Shown here: one piece after another, positions 18,808 to 27,660 of the stretch
Position numbering within the stretch: the stretch's first letter is position 1
Layout: every line of letters starts with the position of its first letter
The notes under the pieces: model-generated
What the model was told of the DNA's origin: nothing
Database searches by the model: none
What the model saw: the letters and a program-made list of their open reading frames with translations, nothing else
Made by a program: the position numbers and the translations under genes
DNA from: JAJCYL01 sp040222875
GTDB taxonomy: Bacteria > Bacteroidota > Bacteroidia > Cytophagales > Cyclobacteriaceae
DNA: 64,000 nucleotides
NCBI GenBank assembly: GCA_040222875.1
Contig: JAVKCG010000053.1
Span: forward strand, 744,001-808,000
Reading direction: 5' to 3'

Positions 18808-18910
18808 TTCTTTTACCAAAAATGTTAGCCCATTAAAGGGTATTCCATCACCCACTTTTTGGGAGAATTTACCTATCTTTCTGTGTCAAACCGAGTATGT
18901 CAAATTGACT

Positions 18911-19909
18911 ATGAAAGAAAGCAGTGAAGAAGCGTTAAAGAAGATTTTGCAAGAGGAGGGTGGCTCTGGTCAGCTTGAAGGTGCAGAAATTGAAGGCCTG
19001 GGAGGGAAAGAAGCAGTTCAGGAATTGGAAAAGATACTTAGCACAACAGCTCAATGGGATGTTCCGGCTGATTTGGACAAATCCTGGAGTAGCATACAGG
19101 AAAATATTATATCGGAGCAAATTTTAACTGCTGCATCAAACTGGGAAGTTCCAACCAATGCCTCACAACAGGAGTCTTGGAAAAAGCTGGAGGCATCTCT
19201 TCAAAATCCGAAAACGAGACAACTTAATTTTGTTTGGTTGTCAGTAGCTGCTTCCGTTTCATTAATTCTGATGGTAGCATATTTTAACTTCTTCAATGAT
19301 TCACAACAGACTGTTACCAGTCCTGTTGGTCAATTAACTTTTGTCGAATTGCCGGATGGCTCCGAGGTTGTGTTGAATGCCGGATCTACCCTGAATTATG
19401 AAACTGGTGACAATTGGAACCGCAACGTATCACTTGATGGGAAAGCAAGATTTGAGGTTGAGGAAGGTTCAACTTTCACTGTGAACTCAGGCAGGTATTC
19501 AACCACAGTTTTGGGCACTTCATTTGATGTCAACTACAATAATTTAAGCGATGTGTTATCTGTCAGTTGCTATAGCGGCAAAGTTGCAGTTTCCGATGGT
19601 GAAAATGAGGTTAACCTGAAAAGGGGTGTTATGGCCACCAATAAAACCGGAACGCTGACAAAAGCTGATTTTAATGTAGAAATGAACCAAAAATGGGTGG
19701 CTGGGGAATTTTATTTTAATAATGAACCTTTAGTAGATGTAATTAAGGAATTAGAAAGGCAATTTGATATATCAATTATTGGCCTGGATGATGAAAGGAC
19801 ATATCAAGGCTATTTCTATAAAGACGATCTTGAAGGGTCTTTGCAGATGGTTTTGAGGCCCATGGGCTATGATTACCGCATTGAAGGAAAGAATGTCATG
19901 ATCAAATAG
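18911..19909 (+). CDS. FecR-type anti-sigma factor
   Basis: A 332-residue inner-membrane anti-sigma factor. The cytoplasmic N-terminus (1-105) should bind the sigma factor. A membrane helix lies at about 107-128, a FecR domain at about 140-235 and a DUF4974 domain at the C-terminus (FYFNNEPLVDVIKELERQF), the part that contacts the receptor's signalling domain. The N-terminal segment holds a duplication: WDVP followed by Trp10 residues on (49 and 59), and WEVP followed by Trp12 residues on (78 and 90). The ATG at 18911 is preferred over the TTG two codons earlier. The receptor gene starts two bases after the stop, so translation is probably coupled. Confidence 0.9.
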   Translation: MKESSEEALKKILQEEGGSGQLEGAEIEGLGGKEAVQELEKILSTTAQWDVPADLDKSWSSIQENIISEQILTAASNWEVPTNASQQESWKKLEASLQNPKTRQLNFVWLSVAASVSLILMVAYFNFFNDSQQTVTSPVGQLTFVELPDGSEVVLNAGSTLNYETGDNWNRNVSLDGKARFEVEEGSTFTVNSGRYSTTVLGTSFDVNYNNLSDVLSVSCYSGKVAVSDGENEVNLKRGVMATNKTGTLTKADFNVEMNQKWVAGEFYFNNEPLVDVIKELERQFDISIIGLDDERTYQGYFYKDDLEGSLQMVLRPMGYDYRIEGKNVMIK

Positions 19910-19911
19910 AT

Positions 19912-22554
19912 TTGAATCGGTTAATAACCATACTGACTATAATAATTTGTGCTGGCCAATTGATGGCTCAGTCACAAAAAGTCAGTTTGTTAACCGTTCT
20001 CAATAAACTTGAAGAGGAACGGAATGTTCGTTTCGCCTATGACTATGAATTGGTAAAAGCGACAATGGTCGATATCCCGGATTTTGAATGGGATACAGAT
20101 GAAATTCTCAGCAACACTTTAGGAAATAACCTGTTCTTTGAAAAAGGCGACAGGGTCATAATTATAGCGCCACTTCCTCCAGCTGATTATTATTCCATAA
20201 AAGACAAAAATTTTCAGTTTACCGGCTATGTCAGAGATAGCCTGACAGGTGAGGCTTTACCAAATGCAACGATTCAAATTGTAGCTAATAAGCAGTTTAC
20301 AACAGCCAATGACAATGGTTTTTTCACGCTAACAAATGTGCCTCATGATACATCCTCCATTCGGGTAGAATATTTGGGGTTTAAACGAGTAGTAATAAAA
20401 CCTAATCAATTTGAAGATGGATTGGTAAATATTAATCTTCCTGCAAATCCTGAAATATTGGAACCTTTAGTGGTTTCTGATAAAGTGGAGTCTTTTACTA
20501 TTTCAAACGAAGTGGGCAAAATCAGTTTGAGCCCAGTTACTATGCAGTTGATATCACCGTTTGGTCAACCGGATATCATCAGATCAATTCAGTTGCTTCC
20601 CGGAGTTACCGGCAGTAGCGAAACATCCGCAGGTTTGTCAATCAGAGGAGGGACACCCGATCAAAACCTAATTATGTTTGATGGGTTTACAGTTTACAGT
20701 TTGGATCACTTTTTTGGTGCCCTAAGCTCTTTTAATTCGAATGTTATAAGAGATATTGATCTCTACAAAAGTGGCTTTGGTGCAAAATACGGTGGCAGGG
20801 TGAGTAGTGTATTGAATATTACCAGCCGTGATGGGAGCTTCACTGACAGGCCTAGGGGTAGCGTTGGTTTTGATATGATGAGTGCGAATATGATGCTTGA
20901 ATCCCCGATTGGTGAGAAGGTATCGTTTATGTTGGCTGGCCGAAGGTCGTATGGTGATGTTGTTCAGAGTAATCTTTACAACAAAGTTTTAGACAATGTG
21001 AAGAACAATGATCCGGATCAGGTCTCCAGTTTCGGAAACGACAATTTCATCAATCAAGTTGATCCAGAATTCAAGTATTACGATGTGAATGCTAAGCTGA
21101 ATTACAAAATCAACGATGACAACAGGCTTGATGTAAGCTTTTACAACAGCTCAGATAAATTAGATATTGTTGACAATGAGTTTTTTGAGAATACCAATAA
21201 TGACACCTATTTCAAACAGGAATTTGAAGAGAGCACAAGTTGGGGCAACACCGGTCTAAGTGTAAACTTTCATCACAATTGGAACCCACTTTTGAGTTCA
21301 AAACTTTCCGTTGCCAACTCCAGGTTTGCGAAAGATCACAGCCTTAGGTATTTCCTTCATTTTAGATCAAATGGTCAATCAAATGTGGAAAACATCAATA
21401 TTAAGGATAAAAATGAGGTGAATGAAAGCAGTGTCAGACTAGACAACCAATATCAAATCAGCGAGAATTCGTTGCTGGAGTTTGGCGCTTTTAATATCAA
21501 TCACCAGATAGAATATCACAATGTCTTATCAAGAAATGCCCTCAAATTAGATATTAGGGAAAGCGGTAACCAAACAGGTGTGTACATTCAGCAAACCTAT
21601 ACACCAATCTCTAATCTGTCAGTAACCGGTGGACTGCGTGGCACTTACTATACTGGAACAGATAATACTTATCTCGAACCCAGGATTTCGCTCAACTATC
21701 GACCTTATCCTGAATTGAACATTAAAGGAGCGGTTGGGCGCTACTATCAATTTATTACAGAAACAACTACAAACAATCCATTTCTTAACAGGTATAATTT
21801 CTGGCTGATTGCCGACGGTTTCAATGTATCCGAAATAGGATCGAATCATTTTGTTGGAGGTGCCAGTTTTGCCAAGGGCTCAATGTTGATTGATGTGGAG
21901 GGCTATTATAAAACCCTTGATGGACTGACGACATACGCCCTGGATTCTGCCTTGAACTCATTCGACAATGGAGAGCAGGAGGGAATTCTATACAGGGGCA
22001 ATGGGCGGGTAAAAGGGTTGGATGTGATGGTGAAAAATGACTTCGGCTCATTCACAAGTTGGATCTCTTATTCGCTTTCATCTGTAAGGCATAAATTTTT
22101 GAATGTAAACGAAGGTGCTGAATTCAATGCAAATCAAGATCAAAGGCATGAGGTGAAGTGGGTTGGCATGCTGAGGGCTGGCCACTGGGAAGTTTCCGGA
22201 ACTTTTGTGTTTGGTTCAGGAAGGCCATTTACAGGCTTTCCATTTAATATTGGTCAGCAGGTATCAACGGACATGATCGTTGACAAAATTTTATTAGGAG
22301 GAGCAGATACTAATAATCGCCGTATGCCATCTTACCATCGGTTTGATTTGGGAGTAGCCTACTCAATGAATTTCGGGAAATACACCGACGGAAAACTTGG
22401 CGTTAATCTTTTCAACATTTATAACCGCGGAAACATCAAGGACATTAGGTATGATGTGACATACAATTCATCTGCCAACGCACTAGTGGTTACTGAAAAC
22501 AGGCTTAAGTTGCTCAACTTCACACCTTCTGTTTATTTCAATTTTTACTTCTAA
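19912..22554 (+). CDS. TonB-dependent receptor with STN signalling domain
   Basis: An 880-residue outer-membrane receptor. A signal peptide (1-19, ending MAQS) is followed by a secretin/TonB short N-terminal (STN) domain at about 20-75, the part that signals to FecR. A carboxypeptidase-like regulatory domain follows (FTGYVRDSLTGEALPNA, about 102-180), then the plug (SIRGGTPDQNLIMFDG, KSGFGAKYGGRVSSV) and a 22-strand barrel ending in aromatic FNFYF. Start is TTG, two bases after the FecR stop. No SusD-like gene follows, so import of an iron chelate, cofactor or small ligand is more likely than a glycan; the ligand is unknown. Confidence 0.92.
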   Translation: MNRLITILTIIICAGQLMAQSQKVSLLTVLNKLEEERNVRFAYDYELVKATMVDIPDFEWDTDEILSNTLGNNLFFEKGDRVIIIAPLPPADYYSIKDKNFQFTGYVRDSLTGEALPNATIQIVANKQFTTANDNGFFTLTNVPHDTSSIRVEYLGFKRVVIKPNQFEDGLVNINLPANPEILEPLVVSDKVESFTISNEVGKISLSPVTMQLISPFGQPDIIRSIQLLPGVTGSSETSAGLSIRGGTPDQNLIMFDGFTVYSLDHFFGALSSFNSNVIRDIDLYKSGFGAKYGGRVSSVLNITSRDGSFTDRPRGSVGFDMMSANMMLESPIGEKVSFMLAGRRSYGDVVQSNLYNKVLDNVKNNDPDQVSSFGNDNFINQVDPEFKYYDVNAKLNYKINDDNRLDVSFYNSSDKLDIVDNEFFENTNNDTYFKQEFEESTSWGNTGLSVNFHHNWNPLLSSKLSVANSRFAKDHSLRYFLHFRSNGQSNVENINIKDKNEVNESSVRLDNQYQISENSLLEFGAFNINHQIEYHNVLSRNALKLDIRESGNQTGVYIQQTYTPISNLSVTGGLRGTYYTGTDNTYLEPRISLNYRPYPELNIKGAVGRYYQFITETTTNNPFLNRYNFWLIADGFNVSEIGSNHFVGGASFAKGSMLIDVEGYYKTLDGLTTYALDSALNSFDNGEQEGILYRGNGRVKGLDVMVKNDFGSFTSWISYSLSSVRHKFLNVNEGAEFNANQDQRHEVKWVGMLRAGHWEVSGTFVFGSGRPFTGFPFNIGQQVSTDMIVDKILLGGADTNNRRMPSYHRFDLGVAYSMNFGKYTDGKLGVNLFNIYNRGNIKDIRYDVTYNSSANALVVTENRLKLLNFTPSVYFNFYF

Positions 22555-22583
22555 TAAAAAAGCCCAGGCTTTTACCCCCGGGC
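22555..22583 (-). terminator. Intrinsic terminator of the NHL lipoprotein gene
   Basis: Read on the minus strand, GCCCGGG and CCTGGGC form a 7-bp stem (one G-U pair) around an 8-nt loop and are followed by six T. On the plus strand the same stem has an A-C mismatch and no T-run, so it serves mainly the minus-strand gene, although it sits directly after the receptor stop. Confidence 0.7.
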
Positions 22584-22610
22584 CCTCGCCAAACATTAAT
22601 ATATTTTTTA

Positions 22611-23942
22611 TTATTCAACTATTTCGATTACTCTGATAATTACTGGGCTGATTACCCCTTGTGCTGCTTCGGGATGCGTGTCATTAATGTAAATGAACTT
22701 TCCGTCAGGGCTGAATGCGAGATCATTCGGTAAAGAGAACTGGGCCTGATCTAGGGCACCATTTCTTATACCACGCTGACCAGTTCCCGCAAAAGGTGAT
22801 ACTTCGCCATCAAGGTTGATAGTAACTATTCTGTTTCCTCCGCGACCTACAACCCACAATAAGTCATTGAAGAAAAGTAAATGCCCATTATTATTTCCGG
22901 CGACAGCAGCAAACTTGGTGACTTCTTTATCTGGAGTCACTTTTAGGATATCCCCATTACTGAAATTAGCCACATAAAGATTGCCATCATTATCCATTGT
23001 AATGCCATTGGGGCAATTAAATAAATTGCTTCTTGCCCAGGTCTCTCCGGTTCCATTTGCAGAAATTTTTGAAATAGTATTTCCACTACAATTGGCCACG
23101 AATAGATTGTCCTGACCATCAATTGTGATACCAACAGGGCCTTGAAGTGTACTGTTAGAGAATGTTCCAACAGTGCCATCTGGAGTAATCCTACTAACCG
23201 ATGAAGCACCAATATTGGATTGAAACAGATTGCCTTGAGAATCAAAGTGGTTACCAGATGCTCCAACTAACCCCCTGGCAAAAATGGAGTGTGCACCGGT
23301 TAATGGATCAATTTTCCAAACCGAAGTGCCTGGTGACCCACCTAATGATGCTCCGAAATCTCCCATATAGATATTGCCATCAATGTCGGTATCCATGCCA
23401 CCACTACCTGCATTGAAAAATGGGGTGAGGCTTCTGACCGCACTTTTTTGTTCAAGGGTTATTTCATTGGAGGGAGGTGAAATGGCATTGACTACTGTAG
23501 CGTCCGTTGCTATAGAAAGCATAATAATTTTATATGGAACTCCCTCCGAAATGGATTCCCCGTCAGCATCGTTAATAGTTGAATTAAGCACCACATCATT
23601 TGCGTTAGCAGGTACGGTAATGTAGCCTTCTGTAGGAACAGCTTCTGCAGCAGCTAGATTGTAGCTTGCAGCATCGGCACTCTTAACAATTAAAACCCTA
23701 TGCTCTAAAATCGGTTGGTTTTTGTTAAGCTGGGTAAAATAAACCTGCATGTCGGAGGCATTCCCATTATTCGCTATATCTCCTACAAACAGTTGCGATA
23801 ATGGAGAGAGCTCAGATACTTCATCCATCGGGTCTGTCGGATCATCTCCCATGTCATCGTCGTCATCACCGCCACAACTTGTGATAAGAACAAGGGTTAT
23901 AAGAAGAATAAAAAGGTTGGTTGATGGCGTTTTAAATTTCAT
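22611..23942 (-). CDS. NHL-repeat beta-propeller lipoprotein
   Basis: A 443-residue lipoprotein; the ATG giving MKFKTPSTN is chosen over one four codons earlier because it directly begins the signal peptide. The acylated cysteine is residue 23 (ITSCGG), followed by an Asp-rich linker typical of surface-exported Bacteroidota lipoproteins. About 160 residues of an unclassified beta domain precede an NHL/SMP-30-like propeller with repeats such as GITIDGQDNLFVANC and GITMDNDGNLYVANF. Such propellers bind ligands or proteins; enzyme activity is not evident. It converges on the FecI/FecR/receptor operon and is separately transcribed. Confidence 0.85.
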   Translation of the reverse strand: MKFKTPSTNLFILLITLVLITSCGGDDDDDMGDDPTDPMDEVSELSPLSQLFVGDIANNGNASDMQVYFTQLNKNQPILEHRVLIVKSADAASYNLAAAEAVPTEGYITVPANANDVVLNSTINDADGESISEGVPYKIIMLSIATDATVVNAISPPSNEITLEQKSAVRSLTPFFNAGSGGMDTDIDGNIYMGDFGASLGGSPGTSVWKIDPLTGAHSIFARGLVGASGNHFDSQGNLFQSNIGASSVSRITPDGTVGTFSNSTLQGPVGITIDGQDNLFVANCSGNTISKISANGTGETWARSNLFNCPNGITMDNDGNLYVANFSNGDILKVTPDKEVTKFAAVAGNNNGHLLFFNDLLWVVGRGGNRIVTINLDGEVSPFAGTGQRGIRNGALDQAQFSLPNDLAFSPDGKFIYINDTHPEAAQGVISPVIIRVIEIVE

Positions 23943-24064
23943 TAAGATCTGCATCCTTTAGTATTTGAGTGAAAACCCCAAATAGGATGATTACCATTCA
24001 CCTTAACCTGAAAAGAAGGTGAAAAGTCCCTGAAAGTCAGATGATCCAGGTTGTTTAAAGTTGG

Positions 24065-25171
24065 CTAGATCTCAATCTCAACCTTATCGGTGAGTGGCTT
24101 GCCAACACAAGTCAGCACATAGCCCTCTGCTCTTTCTTCTTCGGATAAAGCTTCAGCATCGGAGAGGTCGACTTCACCTTCAAGACACTTGCCCATGCAT
24201 GCAGTGCATAGGCCACTTTGGCAGGAGAACGGTAAATCTATATCCTGATCAAGCGCAGTTTGTAAGATGGTGTTTCCTGCAGGGACAGTGAATTCATACT
24301 CCTGGCCGTCATATTTGATTTTTACCTGACTGCCATCACCTGAACCCTTGGTTTTACCAGCGATGATTTCGTCAGGCGAAGTGGTGCCGGCAACAAAGCT
24401 CTCCTTGAAAGTTCTGTGATGGTCAAGTTGTAAAGCGTCAAAAGCTTCAAATGCCAGATCCATCAGGCCTTGAGGGCCACAAACGTAATAGTAGGTTGAG
24501 TCATCGTTCCATTTGTCAAGATTAGTTATTAATGACTTGACTTTATCGACATTTAAAAACCCACCTTCACCAGACCACTCAGCGGGAGCGTTGTCAAGAC
24601 TTTGGATATAATTGAACCTGTCCTGATTTTCTAATTTAATCTCTTCAAGTTTTTCTTTGAAGATGATCGAATCAATATCCCGATTTGCGTATATAAGTGT
24701 AACATTTGAGTTGGGCTCTTCTTTCAAGACTGTTTTGAGAATGCCCATTAGTGGGGTAATTCCGCTTCCACCTCCAATTAATATTAAATGTCGTGAGTTA
24801 TCGGGGCTTATCTCCGGAGTGAAGTGCCCTAATGGAGGCATTACTTCAATGACATCACCAGCTTTCACGTTATCATTGATGAAGTTCGAAACGATGCCAT
24901 CATCAACCCGCTTTACAGCAACTGCCGGCTTTTCGTCAAGAGAAGGTGAGGTGCATAGAGAATATGCCCTCCGTATTTTTTCACCATTAACGGGTAGGAT
25001 CAAAGTTAGGAATTGACCTGGCTTATAATCCATGCCGTTTTCAGGCCAATCAAATTCTACCCTCACCGCATCCTTGGTCTCTTTTCTAACGTCACTTACT
25101 GTAAGGTCAATATATTTACCCTGCTTGGCAGGCGAGGTTTCCTTCTTCTTTCTCTTAAATAATCCGAACAC
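24065..25171 (-). CDS. PaaE-like ferredoxin-NAD(P)H reductase with C-terminal 2Fe-2S domain
   Basis: A 368-residue flavo-iron-sulfur reductase. An FAD-binding domain (about 20-115, RRAYSLCTSP) is followed by an NAD(P)-binding domain (IGGGSGITPLMGIL, YVCGPQGLMD) and a plant-type ferredoxin domain (about 280-368) with C-x4-C-x2-C-x29-C ligands (CQSGLCTAC then LTC). It should pass electrons from NAD(P)H to a partner oxygenase or desaturase. PaaE of phenylacetyl-CoA epoxidase has this layout, but no paaABCD genes are nearby, so the partner is unknown. A TACCTTTG -7 box lies 28 bp before the ATG. Confidence 0.9.
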   Translation of the reverse strand: MFGLFKRKKKETSPAKQGKYIDLTVSDVRKETKDAVRVEFDWPENGMDYKPGQFLTLILPVNGEKIRRAYSLCTSPSLDEKPAVAVKRVDDGIVSNFINDNVKAGDVIEVMPPLGHFTPEISPDNSRHLILIGGGSGITPLMGILKTVLKEEPNSNVTLIYANRDIDSIIFKEKLEEIKLENQDRFNYIQSLDNAPAEWSGEGGFLNVDKVKSLITNLDKWNDDSTYYYVCGPQGLMDLAFEAFDALQLDHHRTFKESFVAGTTSPDEIIAGKTKGSGDGSQVKIKYDGQEYEFTVPAGNTILQTALDQDIDLPFSCQSGLCTACMGKCLEGEVDLSDAEALSEEERAEGYVLTCVGKPLTDKVEIEI

Positions 25172-25199
25172 TCTATTTTGATTTTTTTGAATTGGCCTG

Positions 25200-25207
25200 C
25201 AAAGGTA
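25200..25207 (-). promoter_or_regulatory. Bacteroidota-type -7 element of the reductase gene
   Basis: On the minus strand this is TACCTTTG, a full TAnnTTTG match, 28 bp before the ATG. No convincing TTG is seen at the -33 distance. Confidence 0.5.
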
Positions 25208-25268
25208 ATACAGCTTATAAATTACCCCTTGCTGAGCTTTAACTAATTAGGATCAACCCAGTAGTCAC

Positions 25269-27494
25269 TTAAAGGTTTAGCCAGTAAGAAATTTTGAAAA
25301 CCAAGGCCCTGTTTTTAGATTTCAGGTTTTCAGGCAGGTAGTTATCTGTGTACACAATGAATAAATCAGACACCGGCTTAAATCTCCATTGGAACCTTGT
25401 ATTGATATTGATGTTTTCAATTTGGCTATTGTATTGAACCAGAGAACTTAGGAATAATTTATCGGTAAATGAGATATCTACTCGTGGGCCAATGAGGAAT
25501 AAATCAGCGTCATTATAAGGTTCAGGCAATCTGACCTTGTTGTATTCAAAGTCAACAGAGAAGTTGGCAAAAGGTTGTAGGCGATAATTGGCGGAAGCCC
25601 TCATAAATAATCTACTTCCGGTGTAGAACTCACCATTAAAAATCGTCGCTTCATATGAAAATAATTTTCTTGCATCAGATTCCCAACCGATTCCATATCG
25701 GTGCATTCTAAAGCTCTCACCTGTTTGATATTCTACACCATCGCCACCGGATGGGTCGAATGGATCACGAAGTTTCACATACTCTGTGAAATACATTATT
25801 CTGAATTCACTCGTGTTTTTGAAATTGAAACCGTATCTGGCAAAGGTCCTGTGGTCTGTGAGGTCAAAATCAGAATCCGATATAATGGTATTTGAAAGCT
25901 CTGGCCCATGGCTTACCAGGCTGCCGGATTTGGGATATATGATATATTCTATTTTGGGCGACAGCCGGTTGACATTTTTTCGGGGAGTAAAACCAACTTC
26001 TGAATTGTAATTATCCCCAACATAATATTGCCTATAACCGATCTTCCACTTTCTCACGCTGTACTCAAGTTCAGAACCCCACGCTCCAGTTTGTCCGTTA
26101 TTTTCAGGGCTGATACTGGCATGGTAAAATGCCTTTCCACGCCAGGTGTTATCAGCCGAGGCTAGATTATAATCTACACCCAATACGCGGTTGTATTCGC
26201 TTTCCAAATCGTCTTCGAGAGAAGTAGTGTCGCCTGACATCATTCCCTCTGTCATCGGATTGCCAGTGTGCTGCCTGTTCACAAAAATTGCTGAGATGTT
26301 TGACCGGTTGAAAACCTTGCGTTGAATGGTGGCCACAGTATAGTTATTGGCAAATACACCAATATTGTTTTCTGCTTGTGTCTGCATGTTTAAAATGCCA
26401 ACCCGCCAATCTTCGTTGAGCTTACCGCTAAGCCTTGCCCCGGCCAATATTCTGTTAGAAACCGTGTTATCGGCAGTGTCTTTGGCTATTCCTATCCGCC
26501 TTGAGAAAAAAGGGCGCACCTCGTCAAATCCGAATTCTGCGAACAAGTCATTGTTTTCAAGGAAGAATTGTCTCCTTTCCGGGAAAAATAATTCGAACCT
26601 ATTCAAATTGGTTTGTTGCCGGTCAACCTCTACCTGGCTAAAATCCGGGTTTACTGTGAGGTCGAGATTAAGAGCTGATGAAACGGCAATTTTTGCATCG
26701 AATCCAGCGTCAGCATCGAAGTCAGCCGCTGTTCCCGCTTCAAGATCCTTTAAAACCCCGCTTGATATATATGGGATGAGGGAGACATTAGGGCCATTTC
26801 TTTTAAGTGGTTCTTGAAAAGTGGCTGTGCCGGTATATGCAAGGGACGATATCCAGAAATTGATTGGCACCGGAACCCAGGTGGATTTTTCATTTCGCTT
26901 AAGATCATTCCTTCCAAAGTTTATTTTCCAGTCTTTAACTCCATCTTCAAACCTTAGTGTTTTAAATGGGATAGCCATTTCGACTACCCATTTGTCGTCG
27001 TAAATCTTAGCCTCACTATGCCATACATTATCCCAATCAGCATTCACCCGTTGGCCATTGAACATAAGGCCCTCCCTCTGTACGTTAAATGGGCTGACAT
27101 TAAAGGTGAAGCCGTTCGTTCCGTCATTAAATGGATCGATATAAACTACAAACAGGTCATTTTCACCAAAATCAAAATCCCGCTTTAGTGAGCTGACTAC
27201 AAATTCATCTTTGCAGCCATCTTCAAACATGGTGGCTGCTATGTAAATATTTTTGTTGTCATACACCATCTTAACTGACGTCTGAAACGCCGGGGGAAGT
27301 GTGTCGTTTGGGAAATTGAGCATGAAGTCACTCACTGCATCAACTTGTGCCCAGCCTTCGTCATCAAGTACACCGTCTAGTTTTATGGGTGTATCAATTT
27401 GTGCGATGTCCAGTGTATACTTATCAGGTTGGGGTTGGGCTTTCGCAGATAGCACTAACAATAAACAAATAGCAAGTAAATAGGTCAGTCTCAT
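25269..27494 (-). CDS. DUF5916 outer-membrane protein with CBM9-like domain
   Basis: A 741-residue secreted protein. Signal peptide 1-19 (LSAKAQ), then a family 9 carbohydrate-binding-like domain at about 30-215 (IKLDGVLDDEGWAQV, MAIPFKTLRF), then the DUF5916 region, rich in alternating strands and ending in a C-terminal segment typical of a beta barrel. The motif NPDFSQVEVDRQQTNLNRFE followed by FFPERRQFFLEN is the family hallmark. Function is not established; an outer-membrane location with a ligand-binding domain is inferred. It stands alone and is divergent from purB. Confidence 0.88.
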   Translation of the reverse strand: MRLTYLLAICLLLVLSAKAQPQPDKYTLDIAQIDTPIKLDGVLDDEGWAQVDAVSDFMLNFPNDTLPPAFQTSVKMVYDNKNIYIAATMFEDGCKDEFVVSSLKRDFDFGENDLFVVYIDPFNDGTNGFTFNVSPFNVQREGLMFNGQRVNADWDNVWHSEAKIYDDKWVVEMAIPFKTLRFEDGVKDWKINFGRNDLKRNEKSTWVPVPINFWISSLAYTGTATFQEPLKRNGPNVSLIPYISSGVLKDLEAGTAADFDADAGFDAKIAVSSALNLDLTVNPDFSQVEVDRQQTNLNRFELFFPERRQFFLENNDLFAEFGFDEVRPFFSRRIGIAKDTADNTVSNRILAGARLSGKLNEDWRVGILNMQTQAENNIGVFANNYTVATIQRKVFNRSNISAIFVNRQHTGNPMTEGMMSGDTTSLEDDLESEYNRVLGVDYNLASADNTWRGKAFYHASISPENNGQTGAWGSELEYSVRKWKIGYRQYYVGDNYNSEVGFTPRKNVNRLSPKIEYIIYPKSGSLVSHGPELSNTIISDSDFDLTDHRTFARYGFNFKNTSEFRIMYFTEYVKLRDPFDPSGGDGVEYQTGESFRMHRYGIGWESDARKLFSYEATIFNGEFYTGSRLFMRASANYRLQPFANFSVDFEYNKVRLPEPYNDADLFLIGPRVDISFTDKLFLSSLVQYNSQIENININTRFQWRFKPVSDLFIVYTDNYLPENLKSKNRALVFKISYWLNL

Positions 27495-27616
27495 TTTTAG
27501 GCGTGTGCCAATAGTTCATCACGCAAAACGGATAACTATCGAATTGAGTTATTGTTTTTGTACAGAAACTACGCTAGCACCTGATAAACGGCAAAAATAG
27601 CTGACCGTGTTTCGCA

Positions 27617-27641
27617 TTGGCCTTATCCGGTGGTATCTTTG
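27617..27641 (+). promoter_or_regulatory. purB promoter
   Basis: TATCTTTG at 27634-27641 is a perfect TAnnTTTG -7 element; TTG at 27617-27619 is slightly close for a -33 element. It lies 19 bp before the ATG at 27661, which rules out the upstream in-frame GTG as the start. Confidence 0.6.
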
Positions 27642-27660
27642 CGCCCTCTTTACTAAAAGC

